64,000 bases of DNA from Corynebacterium ciconiae DSM 44920 (GTDB lineage: Bacteria; Actinomycetota; Actinomycetes; Mycobacteriales; Mycobacteriaceae), in NCBI RefSeq assembly GCF_030440575.1, contig NZ_CP047189.1, positions 372,001-436,000 of the forward strand, read 5' to 3'. Below the pieces are notes generated by a model. It was given only the letters and a program-made list of their open reading frames with translations, was not told the DNA's origin and searched no databases. Made by a program: the position numbers and the translations under genes. Shown piece by piece: positions 18,690-28,800 of the stretch; position 1 is the first letter of the stretch; each line of letters starts with the position of its first letter.

Positions 18690-19517
18690 ATGGGCTCTCG
18701 TCATTCCTCGCGACGCGGATTTGTCACTCGGCTTCTACGCGGAGCCACCGCTATGTGCGCCACCGTTGCTGTAGCTCTTCCGCTCGCCCCCGCAGCGCAT
18801 GCGCAGCTTCCCTTTGGCCTAGACAATGTGATGCCGAACGTCGGCTCCTCTGAGTATCAGCTACCGGATCTGGGCGACTTGAACATTCCCACCCAGTCTG
18901 ATTTCCGCGATCAGGGCGAGGCCCAGGCATGGCGCACCCGTGAGGATCTCCACCGCAGCGCTGATCGCCTCCTGCCGCCGCCGGCGGCGCAGCAAGCTAA
19001 GGATGCGGTGGATCGCACCCTCGAAGCCGTCTACCCAGGTATCGTGGGCCGCCACGCCGCGCCCGCTCCCGCCCCGCAGCCGGCTCCAGCGCCCGCGCCA
19101 GCTCCATCGCCGCGTCCCGCTCCCAACCCGTGCCCGGCAGAGGCCCGTGCCTGCGTAGATGCTAATAAGCAGGTGGCGTGGTTGCAGGATGGTCGCGGCC
19201 ACCGCGTGAGCGATGTGATCCATATTTCCACCGGTGCTAACAACTTCGACACCCCGGCGGGGCGTCACCATGTGACCCGCAAGGTGAAAAACGAAGTCTC
19301 GCGCGAGTACTTCAATGCCCCGATGCCGAATGCCGTGTACTTCGCTGACCATGGTATCGCCTTCCACGGCGGTAACCCGGAGAGGCTCTCCCACGGTTGC
19401 GTGCACGTGCCCATGCGCGAATCTGAGCAGTACTTTAACCACCTCAACATCGGTGACCTCGTCTACGTCTGGGGCGATGTGAATTACGGGGTGCCCAACG
19501 GACCCGTGCGGCGATAA
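18690..19517 (+). CDS. Secreted L,D-transpeptidase (YkuD domain)
   Basis: Predicted cell-wall enzyme that makes 3-3 cross-links or anchors proteins to peptidoglycan. It has 275 residues. A Sec-type signal peptide ends at AHA-Q (about residue 38). A helical stretch and a Pro/Ala linker (about 125-148) follow, then the YkuD domain. Its active site is complete: HGGNPERLSHGCVHVP, with H226, H235 and catalytic C237. I use the ATG at 18690, with AAGGAC about 10 bases upstream. An upstream GTG at 18654 would extend the signal peptide. The domain is short, so a wall-anchoring role is as possible as cross-linking. Confidence 0.9.
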   Translation: MGSRHSSRRGFVTRLLRGATAMCATVAVALPLAPAAHAQLPFGLDNVMPNVGSSEYQLPDLGDLNIPTQSDFRDQGEAQAWRTREDLHRSADRLLPPPAAQQAKDAVDRTLEAVYPGIVGRHAAPAPAPQPAPAPAPAPSPRPAPNPCPAEARACVDANKQVAWLQDGRGHRVSDVIHISTGANNFDTPAGRHHVTRKVKNEVSREYFNAPMPNAVYFADHGIAFHGGNPERLSHGCVHVPMRESEQYFNHLNIGDLVYVWGDVNYGVPNGPVRR

Positions 19518-19544
19518 GTACATCCCTGGCGATTCTCGCAGCTA

Positions 19545-19579
19545 GCGCGCCTATCCCAGCTTCGGGGTGGGCGCGTTTC
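19545..19579 (+). terminator. Terminator after the L,D-transpeptidase gene
   Basis: GCGCGCC (from 19545) pairs with GGGCGCG (to 19575), with TATCCC/GGGGTG pairing inside and TTT after the stem. Confidence 0.65.
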
Positions 19580-19641
19580 GCGCATGGGAGGCGGCAGTCA
19601 ACAGCCTCGCGGTGTGGCGTAGGTCGCTACACTGGTTGGGC

Positions 19642-20133
19642 ATGCAGGACTATACGATCCGCCCAGCCCGTGATACCGACATCCCCGAGATCCTTGATCT
19701 CATCCATTGCCTCGCTGAACACGAGGGCGCGCCCAAAGGAGTGCGTGCCACTGAGGAGCTGCTCGAGGCGCACCTTTTCACCCCGCTGCCCGTGGCACGG
19801 GTGACGGTGCTGCAGGAGAAGGGATCTGAGCGGCTCGCAGGTTTTGCCTTGTGGTTCTACAAGTTCTCCACATGGGAGTCCACGCCGGTCATTCACATGG
19901 AGGATCTCTACGTGCGCGCCGAGCATCGCGGCAAAGGCTATGGCCAGGCGCTGCTGAGCTCGCTGGCCGCCGAGTGTGTGGACCGCGGCTATGCCCGCAT
20001 GGAATGGAACGTGTCCAAGGACAATGACAATGGTCGCGCTTTCTATACCAAGATGGGCGCCGGCCCTCTCACCGATCAGGAGATCTTCCGACTCGAAGGC
20101 GATGCGCTCCTGCGTGCCGGTGGGAGGGAGTAG
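19642..20133 (+). CDS. GNAT N-acetyltransferase (diamine/spermidine acetyltransferase-like)
   Basis: Acetyl-CoA-dependent acetyltransferase of 163 residues. MEDLYVRAEHRGKGYGQALLSSLA holds the acetyl-CoA loop (R/Q-x-x-G-x-G/A type). MEWNVSKDNDNGRAFYTKMGA is the typical C-terminal part, close to the SSAT-like subgroup that acts on polyamines or similar amines. The exact substrate is unknown. I choose the ATG at 19642. TACACT (19628-19633) ends eight bases upstream and there is no ribosome site, so the mRNA is likely leaderless. Confidence 0.85.
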   Translation: MQDYTIRPARDTDIPEILDLIHCLAEHEGAPKGVRATEELLEAHLFTPLPVARVTVLQEKGSERLAGFALWFYKFSTWESTPVIHMEDLYVRAEHRGKGYGQALLSSLAAECVDRGYARMEWNVSKDNDNGRAFYTKMGAGPLTDQEIFRLEGDALLRAGGRE

Positions 20134-20285
20134 GTAGAACCTGCGGCGCGTGACGACGCCACCATTTTGCTATTTCCAGCAGAAACGGTAAGATGGCGCT
20201 TTGGTGTGACGCTGTGGGTGTCACGCCAACGTAGCAGACGACCATCTAACCGGCCACAGCTGTGGCTGGGGAAATGTGTGAGGAT

Positions 20286-20504
20286 ATGGCAAAAGAAGGC
20301 GCAATTGAGGTTGAGGGTCGCATTGTCGAGCCTCTTCCGAACGCAATGTTTCGTGTAGAGCTGGACAACGGCCACAAGGTGCTCGCGCACATCAGTGGCA
20401 AGATGCGCCAGCACTACATCCGTATCCTGCCCGAGGATCGCGTGGTAGTGGAGCTGTCTCCCTACGACCTCTCCCGCGGCCGCATCGTCTACCGCTACAA
20501 GTAG
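20286..20504 (+). CDS. infA: Translation initiation factor IF-1
   Basis: Small OB-fold factor of 72 residues that binds the A site of the 30S subunit. The protein reads [20 protein letters not shown] ... [16 protein letters not shown] ... [16 protein letters not shown], an almost textbook IF-1. The ATG at 20286 follows GTGAGGAT. A longer in-frame extension upstream is not plausible. Confidence 0.98.
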   Translation: MAKEGAIEVEGRIVEPLPNAMFRVELDNGHKVLAHISGKMRQHYIRILPEDRVVVELSPYDLSRGRIVYRYK

Positions 20505-20757
20505 AAACTACAGCCTCCTAACTCTACCGAGTGCCCCGAGGCGACTAGGAACCCGACGGATACTTCTCGTTGGGTTCTTGCTCATGTATGCGCCAGCGCG
20601 GCGCCTACGGCATTGGGGACTCAACCAACCTTCGGCAATCGGTGGCTGAAGCCCTACGTATCTTGGCCCACAGTCCGGCACCGTATCCGGGCGAAGCGTC
20701 AATTGGTGGGGACGAGTTGGGAGAAAACCACCGTAACAACCGGAAAGGTAATGCCTC
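20505..20757 (+). other. infA-rpsM intergenic region with a hairpin, no rpmJ
   Basis: GAACCCGACG (20549-20558) pairs with CGTTGGGTTC (20568-20577), probably a terminator or attenuator after infA. In mycobacteria rpmJ lies here, but no L36-like reading frame is present. A GGAAAGG ribosome site for rpsM is at the end. I could not place the rpsM promoter. Confidence 0.6.
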
Positions 20758-21126
20758 ATGGCACGTCTAGCTGGAGTTGACCTCCCGCGCAATAAGCGCA
20801 TGGAGGTTGCTCTCACCTACATTTACGGCATTGGCCCGGCTCGCGCCGCCAAGCTGCTGGAAGAGACCGGAATCTCTCCCGACCTGCGTACTGACGCACT
20901 GACCGACGAGCAGATCTCCGCGCTGCGTGACGTCATCGAGAACTCGTGGAAGGTTGAGGGTGACCTCCGCCGCCAGGTTCAGGCTGACATCCGTCGCAAG
21001 ATCGAGATCGGCTGCTACCAGGGTCTGCGCCACCGTCGTGGCCTGCCCGTGCGCGGTCAGCGCACCAAAACCAACGCTCGTACCCGTAAGGGCCCGAAGA
21101 AGACGATCGCAGGAAAGAAGAAGTAA
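20758..21126 (+). CDS. rpsM: 30S ribosomal protein S13
   Basis: S13 contacts the P-site tRNA and the 50S subunit. It has 122 residues, opening [26 protein letters not shown] and ending with [25 protein letters not shown]. Its stop overlaps the rpsK start (TAATG). It heads rpsM-rpsK-rpsD-rpoA-rplQ. Confidence 0.98.
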   Translation: MARLAGVDLPRNKRMEVALTYIYGIGPARAAKLLEETGISPDLRTDALTDEQISALRDVIENSWKVEGDLRRQVQADIRRKIEIGCYQGLRHRRGLPVRGQRTKTNARTRKGPKKTIAGKKK

Positions 21127-21530
21127 TGCCTCCGAAGACTCGCTCCGGCGCTCGCCGTTCTGGCCGTCGCGTCGTAAAGAAGAATGTGGCACAGGGTGCC
21201 GCATACATTAAGTCCACCTTCAACAACACCATCGTGTCTATCACCGACCCGAATGGTGCCGTCATCTCCTGGGCCTCCTCCGGCCACGTCGGGTTCAAGG
21301 GCTCCCGTAAGTCCACCCCGTTCGCTGCGCAGATGGCTGCCGAGAACGCTGCCCGCAAGGCAATGGATCACGGCATGAAGAAGGTTGACGTCTACGTCAA
21401 GGGCCCGGGTTCGGGCCGCGAAACCGCTATCCGCTCCCTCCAGGCCGCCGGCCTCGAGGTTCTCTCGATCTCGGATGTGACTCCGCAGCCGCACAACGGT
21501 TGCCGTCCGCCGAAGCGTCGTCGCGTTTAA
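21126..21530 (+). CDS. rpsK: 30S ribosomal protein S11
   Basis: S11 lines the mRNA exit path. It has 134 residues, with the conserved [35 protein letters not shown] and [20 protein letters not shown], ending [13 protein letters not shown]. It starts on the last base of rpsM. Confidence 0.98.
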   Translation: MPPKTRSGARRSGRRVVKKNVAQGAAYIKSTFNNTIVSITDPNGAVISWASSGHVGFKGSRKSTPFAAQMAAENAARKAMDHGMKKVDVYVKGPGSGRETAIRSLQAAGLEVLSISDVTPQPHNGCRPPKRRRV

Positions 21531-21558
21531 GAATTCGGGAAAGGAAGGTTAGAAAAAC

Positions 21559-22164
21559 ATGGCTCGTTATACCGGCCCAGCAACCCGTAAGTCCCGCCGT
21601 CTCCGCGTCGACCTCGTCGGTGGAGATATGTCCTTTGAGCGTCGCCCGTACCCCCCGGGACAGGCAGGCCGCGCTCGCATCAAGGAGTCCGAGTACCTCC
21701 TGCAGCTGCAGGAGAAGCAGAAGGCTCGTTTCACCTACGGCGTGATGGAGAAGCAGTTCCGCCGCTACTACGCTGAGGCGAACCGTCGCCCCGGCAAGAC
21801 TGGCGACAACCTGCTCATCCTGCTCGAGTCCCGTCTCGACAACGTCGTCTACCGTGCAGGCCTCGCCCGCACCCGTCGTCAGGCTCGTCAGCTTGTCTCC
21901 CACGGTCACTTCACCGTGAACGGCAAGAAGATCAACGTGCCGTCTTTCCAGGTTTCTCAGTACGACATCATCGATGTCCGTGAGAAGTCCCGCAAGATGG
22001 TGTGGTTCGACGAGGCCCAGGACAACCTGGTGGACGCCGTCGTTCCGGCATGGCTGCAGGTCGTGCCCTCCACCCTGCGCATCCTCGTGCACCAGTTGCC
22101 CGAGCGCGCCCAGATCGACATCCCGCTGCAAGAGCAGCTCATCGTCGAGCTTTACTCGAAGTAA
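21559..22164 (+). CDS. rpsD: 30S ribosomal protein S4
   Basis: S4 is a primary 16S rRNA-binding protein. It has 201 residues. The conserved ESRLDNVVYRAGLARTRRQARQLVSHGHFTVNGKK (S4 domain) is present. The N-terminus (MARYTGPATRKSRRLRVDL) lacks the zinc cysteines of some S4 forms. A GGAAAGGAAGG ribosome site precedes the ATG. A 177-base gap separates it from rpoA. Confidence 0.98.
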   Translation: MARYTGPATRKSRRLRVDLVGGDMSFERRPYPPGQAGRARIKESEYLLQLQEKQKARFTYGVMEKQFRRYYAEANRRPGKTGDNLLILLESRLDNVVYRAGLARTRRQARQLVSHGHFTVNGKKINVPSFQVSQYDIIDVREKSRKMVWFDEAQDNLVDAVVPAWLQVVPSTLRILVHQLPERAQIDIPLQEQLIVELYSK

Positions 22165-22341
22165 TAGCAGCCACTCGCTGGCCCACACAGGCCGGCGGGG
22201 CGCCATTACCGAAGAGGAATCTTCATGTGCCGGTGCCAGGGCGATGCCGCCGAGGTGGCGTCGTCCATGGCCGCACAACAACGTCATATGTTCCTTATCT
22301 CAGGCGTCATATAGCGGGCGCCACACAAGGAGTTTTAACCC

Positions 22342-23367
22342 ATGCTCATTTCGCAACGCCCTGCCCTCACCGAGGAGTTCGTTGATCAGGCTCGTTCGCG
22401 CTTCGTGATCGAGCCGCTGGAGCCCGGCTTCGGCTACACCCTCGGTAACTCGCTGCGTCGCACCCTGCTGTCGTCCATCCCGGGCGCGGCCGTGACCAGC
22501 ATCAAGATCGACGGTGTGCTGCACGAGTTCACCACCATCTCGGGTGTGAAGGAAGATGTCTCCGACATCATCCTCAACATCAAGGGCCTCGTGCTGTCCT
22601 CCGACTCTGATGAGCCGGTTGTGATGTATCTGTCCAAGGAAGGCGAGGGCGACGTCACCGCAGCTGATATTCAGCCGCCGGCCGGCGTGGAGATCCACAA
22701 CCCGGATCTGCACATCGCCTCGCTGAATGAGCAGGGTCGTTTGGACATCGAAATGGTGGTCGAGCGTGGCCGCGGCTACGTTCCCGCCACCATGTACAAC
22801 GGCAGCAAGGAAATCGGCCGCATCCCCGTGGACCAGATTTACTCGCCGGTGCTCAAGGTGAGCTACAAGGTTGAGGCAACGCGTGTTGCGCAGCGCACCG
22901 ACTTTGACAAGCTCATCATCGATGTGGAGACCAAAAACTCCATCACTGCCCGCGACGCTCTTGCCTCCGCCGGCAAGACCCTGGTGGAGCTGTTCGGTCT
23001 CGCCCGCGAGCTGAACACCGCCGCTGAGGGCATCGAGATCGGCCCCTCCCCGCAGGAGACCGAGAACATCGCCGCCTACAGCATGGCCATTGAGGATCTG
23101 AACTTCTCGGTTCGTTCCTACAACTGCCTCAAGCGCCAGGACATTCACACCGTCGGTGAGCTCGCAGAGTGCACCGAGTCGGATCTGCTGGATATCCGCA
23201 ACTTCGGCCAGAAGTCCATCAACGAGGTCAAGGTGAAGCTCGCAGGGCTGGGCCTAACCCTGAAGGATGCGCCGGAGGATTTCGATCCCACCCAGATCGA
23301 GGGCTACGACGCTGAGACCGGCGATTTCGTGGACACTGACGCCTCCGACGCTGAAGATTCCGAGTAA
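22342..23367 (+). CDS. rpoA: RNA polymerase alpha subunit
   Basis: Scaffold for RNA polymerase assembly and a contact for activators. It has 341 residues. The N-terminal domain carries [31 protein letters not shown]. The C-terminal domain carries [46 protein letters not shown], followed by an acidic tail. AAGGAG lies about nine bases before the ATG. Confidence 0.98.
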   Translation: MLISQRPALTEEFVDQARSRFVIEPLEPGFGYTLGNSLRRTLLSSIPGAAVTSIKIDGVLHEFTTISGVKEDVSDIILNIKGLVLSSDSDEPVVMYLSKEGEGDVTAADIQPPAGVEIHNPDLHIASLNEQGRLDIEMVVERGRGYVPATMYNGSKEIGRIPVDQIYSPVLKVSYKVEATRVAQRTDFDKLIIDVETKNSITARDALASAGKTLVELFGLARELNTAAEGIEIGPSPQETENIAAYSMAIEDLNFSVRSYNCLKRQDIHTVGELAECTESDLLDIRNFGQKSINEVKVKLAGLGLTLKDAPEDFDPTQIEGYDAETGDFVDTDASDAEDSE

Positions 23368-23460
23368 GACATATCCGGGCGAAACCGCCGCCGGCCAGCT
23401 CACTAGCCGGTGCGCGCGGCGGGAATAAGCTCACAACATTCCTATACGAGGAGAACCATT

Positions 23461-23949
23461 ATGCCTACCCCGAAGAAGGGTGCCCGTCTGGGCGGCTCGG
23501 CTTCTCACCAGAAGAAGATTCTGGCGAACCTGGCAGCCCAGCTGTTCATGAACGAGCAGATCGTTACCACCCACGCCAAGGCGAAGATGCTGCGCCCCTA
23601 CGCGGAGAAGCTCATCACCAAGGCCAAGAAGGGCACCGTCGCTGATCGACGCAACGTGGCCAAGCACATCCAGGACAAGGATGTGATCTTCCACCTCTTC
23701 CACGAGCTGGCTCCCCAGTTCGAGGGTCGTGAGGGCGGCTACACCCGCATCATCAAGCTGGAGAACCGTCGCGGCGACAACGCCCCGATGTCCCAGGTGT
23801 CTCTGGTGCTGGAGCCCACCGTCTCCACCGAGGCCGAGCGCGCCACCCGCGCCGCCGCCTCCAAGAAGGCTGAAGAAGCCAAGGCCGACGAGGCTGAGGT
23901 AGAGGTCGAGGAGACCGAGGCTGCTGAGGCAGCTGAGGACAAGGCCTAA
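23461..23949 (+). CDS. rplQ: 50S ribosomal protein L17
   Basis: L17 has 162 residues. The conserved first 115 residues ([21 protein letters not shown] ... [17 protein letters not shown]) are followed by an acidic Glu/Ala-rich tail of about 40 residues, common in actinobacteria. The ATG at 23461 follows GAGGAGAACC. A terminator follows. Confidence 0.98.
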   Translation: MPTPKKGARLGGSASHQKKILANLAAQLFMNEQIVTTHAKAKMLRPYAEKLITKAKKGTVADRRNVAKHIQDKDVIFHLFHELAPQFEGREGGYTRIIKLENRRGDNAPMSQVSLVLEPTVSTEAERATRAAASKKAEEAKADEAEVEVEETEAAEAAEDKA

Positions 23950-23994
23950 GCCAGACCATAAGGGCCAACACGTGTTGGTTCCTTAAGTTCACGC

Positions 23995-24023
23995 ACACCG
24001 CAGGGTTGTATGCCCTGCGGTGT
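23995..24023 (+). terminator. Terminator after rplQ
   Basis: ACACCGCAGGG (23995-24005) pairs with CCCTGCGGTGT (24013-24023), followed by a T/G-rich stretch. It ends the rpsM-rplQ operon. Confidence 0.85.
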
Positions 24024-24155
24024 TTGTGTGTATAAGGGCTGTGTGGGGTTCGGGTTTCAGTGGGCATTGTCTAGCGCAGCGTCCGCACATGCGGTGTGGT
24101 GGGGTAGAGGCGCAGCCCGGCGCGGCTGGTGCCGGTGATCGGTTAGGGTAGAGGC

Positions 24156-25043
24156 GTGAATGAAACCAGTGGCGCCTCGGAGTCCCCGTCGCCCGCCTCG
24201 ATCAGCGAGGCGGAGGTAGACGCATCCGCCGCCGCCCGCACCAGCTCTGCCGCGGCCGCAGATCCGGCGGAATCGGTAGATACGCCTGACTCCCAGCGTC
24301 CTCGGCCGCGCTATGAAGATCGCGCCTCGAATGCCGCAATCCAGTGGTCGCGGATTCGCACCATCGGTTGGATGATCTTTCTCGGCCCGCTGCTGATGCT
24401 CATGGCCCGGATGTATGCGGCGCGGGTGTATATGGGCACCTTCAGTATTGACGCCAACCGCATCGACGATCTCGGCGCCCGCACCTGTGGCAGCCTGCCG
24501 ATGGAGATCCCCGCGGTGGAAATATGCTCCCCCGGTTTCTTCGTGTTCAATGGCTCCTTGCTGGCCACCGGGGTGCTGATGCTCACCGCCTCCCTCATGT
24601 GCGAGCAGCTGCGTATGGGAATCACCAGGCTGCATCCGCTTCTCGATGCCCGCGTGACCCGGCTCATCGGTGTATGGGGTGTGGCTGTGGGCCTGTCTGG
24701 GCTAGCGCCGCTGGACATTATGCCGTGGGTGCACGAGGTGATGCTGGGGCTGGTGTATCTCTCCGCGTGGTCCACCTTGGTGGTCACATTCATCGTGATC
24801 GTCGGCGCTCGGGCGGCCCACGGAGTGAAGGCCGCAGGGTGGGCGTTTATCGTCACCACCGCGCTGATGCTGTTTTTCTCCATCGTCTCCGCCATGATGT
24901 TTTTGGTGGCGATCACCGGCGCCAGCGGCGGGATTTTCCAGCGTATTTCCCTCGATACGCTCGCATTGTGGCTACAGTTTTATGGTCTCACGGTGGTACT
25001 TACCGGCTCCAAGCGATTCACCAAGTACTTTATGAAGGACTAG
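24156..25043 (+). CDS. DUF998-like integral membrane protein
   Basis: Membrane protein of 295 residues. The first about 65 residues are an Ala/Ser/Glu-rich soluble tail. About six hydrophobic segments follow, beginning with IGWMIFLGPLLMLMARM. Two cysteines in the first outer loop (TCGSLP and EICSPG) could form a disulfide. The spacing resembles DUF998-type proteins, but I am not certain of the family. The start is GTG at 24156. TAGGGT (24144-24149) lies six bases upstream, suggesting a leaderless mRNA. It stands alone between rplQ and truA and its function is unknown. Confidence 0.7.
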   Translation: MNETSGASESPSPASISEAEVDASAAARTSSAAAADPAESVDTPDSQRPRPRYEDRASNAAIQWSRIRTIGWMIFLGPLLMLMARMYAARVYMGTFSIDANRIDDLGARTCGSLPMEIPAVEICSPGFFVFNGSLLATGVLMLTASLMCEQLRMGITRLHPLLDARVTRLIGVWGVAVGLSGLAPLDIMPWVHEVMLGLVYLSAWSTLVVTFIVIVGARAAHGVKAAGWAFIVTTALMLFFSIVSAMMFLVAITGASGGIFQRISLDTLALWLQFYGLTVVLTGSKRFTKYFMKD

Positions 25044-25087
25044 TTTCTCGTTTGAGCCCATCCCTACCTCAAGGAGGAGTCCTTAGC

Positions 25088-25984
25088 GTGCCTGACATGG
25101 ACACCGCGCAGCCACAGCGGGTGCGCCTACGCCTCGATGTGGCCTATGACGGCACGGATTTTCACGGCTGGGCCAAGCAGTTCAACCGCGCCACCCCGGA
25201 TGCGTCGCGGCCCCGCACGGTGCAAGAGGAGCTGGAGGATCGGCTGTCGACGATCGCTCGCGAACCCGTGGAGCTGGTGGTAGCCGGTCGCACCGATGCT
25301 GGTGTGCACGCCCTCGCCCAGGTGGCGCACGTGGACGTGCCGGCAGAGCTCCTGCAGTCCCGCTCGCTCGCTGGCGATCCTTCACGGCTGGTGACTCGGC
25401 TGAACAAGATGCTCGACGGCGACATCCAAGTTCGCGATGTGCAGCTAGCCCCGCCGGGATTCGACGCACGCTTTTCTGCTTTACGACGCCACTACGTCTA
25501 CCGCCTCACCTGCGCCCGCGCCGGAGCCCACCCCTTACGCCGCCGCGATACCGCCGAGGTCCGCCGCGAACTGGACATCGAGGTGATGCAACAGGTCGCC
25601 GACAGGGTGGTGGGCCTGCACGACTTCGCTGGGTTCTGCAAGGCCAAGCCCCACGCCACCACCATCCGCACGCTGCAGTATTTCCAGTGGGAGGATATCT
25701 CCACCGCGTCGGAGCCGCAGTTGTATCAGGCGTCTATCAGCGCCGATGCTTTTTGCTGGAATATGGTCCGCGCGCTGGTGGGTGCCTGCATCGAGGTGGC
25801 CCGCGGCGCCGAGCCGGTGGAGTTTGTGGATGATCTGCTCGCCCGCACGAGTCGCTCGCCGCGACTGCGGCTGGCTCCGGCTAAAGGGTTGGCGCTCGCG
25901 GGAGTGGATTATCCTGCGAGCGTCGAGGAGCTCAGCGCGCGCACGCTCGTGACGAAGCAGCGCCGCGACGATCCTCAGCGTTGA
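25088..25984 (+). CDS. truA: tRNA pseudouridine synthase A
   Basis: Makes pseudouridine at positions 38-40 of tRNA anticodon arms. It has 298 residues. The catalytic aspartate lies in VVAGRTDAGVHALAQVAH. Other marks are VAYDGTDFHGWAKQ, FSALRRHYVYRL and the late FCWNMVRALVGACIEVA. The start is GTG at 25088, with AAGGAGGAG about nine bases upstream. An ATG three codons later is possible. rplQ-truA neighbourhood is conserved in actinobacteria. Confidence 0.95.
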   Translation: MPDMDTAQPQRVRLRLDVAYDGTDFHGWAKQFNRATPDASRPRTVQEELEDRLSTIAREPVELVVAGRTDAGVHALAQVAHVDVPAELLQSRSLAGDPSRLVTRLNKMLDGDIQVRDVQLAPPGFDARFSALRRHYVYRLTCARAGAHPLRRRDTAEVRRELDIEVMQQVADRVVGLHDFAGFCKAKPHATTIRTLQYFQWEDISTASEPQLYQASISADAFCWNMVRALVGACIEVARGAEPVEFVDDLLARTSRSPRLRLAPAKGLALAGVDYPASVEELSARTLVTKQRRDDPQR

Positions 25985-26073
25985 GCGCGGATGCACGGTC
26001 CTAAGCATGCGGGGCATTAAGATGGGAGTCCGTGTACTTATCCCCACGCGAGAAGTAAGGCAGGGTCGACGCG

Positions 26074-28521
26074 TTGTTCCTCTCGGTGCTCACCGCCACC
26101 AGTCTGGTGTTTTTGCTGCCCGGCTTTGTTTTCGCGCTTCTCAGCGGGCTGCGGCCGTCGAGCTCAGCAGCCATGTCTTTGCCGTTGAGCTTCGGTATCT
26201 ATGGGCTTCTGGCTTGGCTGGCTGGGGCGATCGCCAAGGATTATGACGGCGGTTTCATCCGTGGCGGCATCATCAGCCTGTGGGTGCTTGCCGCCCTCTG
26301 GGGTGTGGCTCGGCTCGTGGTTGCCCAGCGTCGTTTCGCGCGGGACCGCGGTGGCGAGGGCTGGGGCGAGGCGTCGTCCCGCATCACGGCAACGGTGAAG
26401 CGGCGCCTGCGGGATAGTCGGACCTATACGTGGCTGATCGCGGCGGCTGGTGTGCTCCTTGGCGTGAGTATGTTCCTGCGCCGCGGGCTGGATATTCTTG
26501 CTGACACTCCAGAAGGGATCGGCTCCATCCACCAGGGCTGGGACGTGGAGTGGCACGCCAATGTGGTGCGCTATATCGCCGAGAATCACATGGCCTCCCC
26601 GACACGGATGGGCGAGGTGCTCTCTCCCGAGCCGGAAGTCACACAGTTTTATCCCTCCGGCTGGCACGCTGGTGTGTTTGCGCTTGTCGACGCCACCGAC
26701 TACTCCGTGATCGAGGCGCTCAATATCTCCTCCATCATGCTCCCCGCCATGGGCTTCGTCATGGCCTCTGCCTACGTGGCATGGCGCATCCTCGGATCCC
26801 GCGGCATGGCGGCCGGGCTGGCGGCGGGCTTCGCTGCGATTATTGTCTACGCCATCCCGGCTGTGTTCTGGATCGGGCACTTTGTGGGCGCTTGGCCCTA
26901 TATCGCGGGCGTGGGCATGGCCATGATCGCCGGCTGCGCCATGATGAAAGTGCCAGACAATCCTGGTCGCGCCCTCGCCGCCGGCATGGCTTTTCTCGGC
27001 GCCACCCAGGTGCACTCCGCAGTAGCCACCATCGTGGTTACTCTCGTGGCCTGCTACTGGCTGTTTCACCAGCTGTTCTCTCCTTCAACCGCCCCAGAAA
27101 ACTGGCGCGAGCGCATCCTCGTGCGCGCCAAGGATGTTGGCCTGCTCGCCGCCACCGGGGCTGGGGCGATGCTGGTGCTGCTGCCACAGATCGTGGCTGG
27201 TCTCGGCGCCACGGAGGAAGTTGAGGCCTTTGGCGAGGACTATGACTTGAGCCGCTCCGATGCCTGGTATCACGCGGCAACGCTTCAGACCCGCCACACG
27301 GACATGTTCGAGATCCACATGGGGTTGATCTGGCTGGCGCTCGCCGGCGGTATCGTGGCCATCGTGTGGCGGCGGGCCGTGTGGGCGGCGGCAGCCTATG
27401 GGCTGTTCTTGGCAGTGACCACCCAGGCCTTCGAGCCCTTCGGCACCTGGGTTGAGGGGCCCCTGCAGTCCATTTCTGCACTGCATTACAACGCCCCGCA
27501 TAGGCTCGTGATCCCGGTAGGCATCTTCGTGGCCGCCGGTGCTGGGGTGGCCGTGGCGGCCGCGGTGCGTCTGGTGTCTCTCGCGCCGGTGTCGTGGTGG
27601 CTGCGTCGCCGCCAACTCCGCCGGGCGCGCGCCGCGGCAGGCGAGCATGTACACGGCCACGACTACCAGGATCCCGCCCCCACCAGGCAGGTGCGCACCT
27701 GGGCGGCGGCATCCGCGGCTGTGTCGCTGCTCTTCGCTGGGATTGTGGCCATCATCACCACCGACGAAGCCGAGGCCGCTGTGCGCGGCGGCGACTCGTG
27801 GGCCGTGGGCTCCACGTACACCGTGGAGCGGATGGTGACCCCCTATGATCGCCACGCCTTCGACTGGCTGGCTCAACAACCCGGCGCATACGAGGGAACG
27901 ATCATCGGCGAGCCCGCCGATGGTCATGGCTGGATGTATGCCTACAACGGTCTGCCCTCGGTGTTTAAGCACTACCAATGGCCCGAGCCGCCCATTGGTT
28001 CCCCCACCCACATCGCCCACGACTACCCGAATCTCGTTGGCGCCGGTACCGCCTATGATCCGGACGAGGAGAACTTCGCCGATGAGATGGTGAAGAAACT
28101 CAACGTGAAGTACTTCATCTCCTCGCCGCCGATCTTCTGGCCTTTCCAGCACCCACACCTGCGTCTCGACCACGGCAGTTGGGAGGCCCCTGGGCTCACC
28201 CCGGTGTATAAGGATCACGACACCGTGATCTGGGCGGTGAACGAGAACTTCACCGACGAGGAGCTGCTCGAGATCCGCGCCAACTCCCGCTTCTCTCCGG
28301 AGAAATTGCCGCCGCTGCCCACGCGTGTCAACGACGAGGGCGAAGAAGTGCCTTATTTCCACCGGCCCACCACCCCCAACAAGAACCACGATCGCGACCC
28401 CAAGAAGCTCTCGGCCACGATGCAAGGCTGGCGCTTCAAGGGTGATCATCTTGACGAGCCGCCGCGCGGACCGGCACCCCAGCCGCTTAACGAGAGCGAC
28501 TCAGACACGGATAATTCCTAG
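26074..28521 (+). CDS. Large DUF6541-like membrane protein, possible GT-C-type transferase
   Basis: Membrane protein of 815 residues with about 12-14 hydrophobic segments in the first 580 residues, then a soluble domain of about 230 residues facing outside. The pattern QGWDVEWHANVVRYIAENHMASPTRMG after the second membrane pair, and the general layout, match the actinobacterial DUF6541 family, whose fold resembles GT-C glycosyltransferases of the cell envelope. That role is inference. The soluble part carries FDWLAQQP and NGLPSVFKHYQWP. The start appears to be TTG at 26074, with AAGG about 13 bases upstream, a weak choice. The small protein gene follows after 31 bases. Confidence 0.75.
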   Translation: MFLSVLTATSLVFLLPGFVFALLSGLRPSSSAAMSLPLSFGIYGLLAWLAGAIAKDYDGGFIRGGIISLWVLAALWGVARLVVAQRRFARDRGGEGWGEASSRITATVKRRLRDSRTYTWLIAAAGVLLGVSMFLRRGLDILADTPEGIGSIHQGWDVEWHANVVRYIAENHMASPTRMGEVLSPEPEVTQFYPSGWHAGVFALVDATDYSVIEALNISSIMLPAMGFVMASAYVAWRILGSRGMAAGLAAGFAAIIVYAIPAVFWIGHFVGAWPYIAGVGMAMIAGCAMMKVPDNPGRALAAGMAFLGATQVHSAVATIVVTLVACYWLFHQLFSPSTAPENWRERILVRAKDVGLLAATGAGAMLVLLPQIVAGLGATEEVEAFGEDYDLSRSDAWYHAATLQTRHTDMFEIHMGLIWLALAGGIVAIVWRRAVWAAAAYGLFLAVTTQAFEPFGTWVEGPLQSISALHYNAPHRLVIPVGIFVAAGAGVAVAAAVRLVSLAPVSWWLRRRQLRRARAAAGEHVHGHDYQDPAPTRQVRTWAAASAAVSLLFAGIVAIITTDEAEAAVRGGDSWAVGSTYTVERMVTPYDRHAFDWLAQQPGAYEGTIIGEPADGHGWMYAYNGLPSVFKHYQWPEPPIGSPTHIAHDYPNLVGAGTAYDPDEENFADEMVKKLNVKYFISSPPIFWPFQHPHLRLDHGSWEAPGLTPVYKDHDTVIWAVNENFTDEELLEIRANSRFSPEKLPPLPTRVNDEGEEVPYFHRPTTPNKNHDRDPKKLSATMQGWRFKGDHLDEPPRGPAPQPLNESDSDTDNS

Positions 28522-28552
28522 CGCACTCCGAGAATAGATGGAGGTTATCAGC

Positions 28553-28732
28553 ATGGGAGTAGGACAGATCCTCCTCATCATTGTTATCTTCCTCGTTACT
28601 CTGGTGACACCCACCGTGGTGCTCGTGGCGAAGCTCGGTGGTGGATTCTCTCGCCCGTCGGAGCAGTCCAGCTTCGATGAGCAGGCAGCAGAGGAAGATA
28701 CTGAACGCTTCCGCCCAAGGCAGGGCGAGTGA
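28553..28732 (+). CDS. Small single-pass membrane protein
   Basis: A 59-residue protein with one N-terminal membrane segment (ILLIIVIFLVTLVTPTVVLVA) and an acidic, hydrophilic tail. I prefer the ATG at 28553 over 28538, because the GGAGG inside the longer form is then a correctly spaced ribosome site. It is co-directional with the large membrane protein gene just upstream and may be its partner. Function unknown. Confidence 0.6.
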   Translation: MGVGQILLIIVIFLVTLVTPTVVLVAKLGGGFSRPSEQSSFDEQAAEEDTERFRPRQGE

Positions 28733-28800
28733 GCGCTGCTCGGGTGAGCGCCGGGCCACCGTGCTGGCGGCCCCAGCGCCGAGATGCCGACAGTGCGGCT

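Noticed and set aside
20505..20757. rpmJ (L36) between infA and rpsM
   Set aside because: No frame encodes the L36 pattern with its zinc ligands, although mycobacteria have it here.
22165..22341. Extra small gene in the rpsD-rpoA gap
   Set aside because: Open frames here are short, lack ribosome sites and run into the neighbours.
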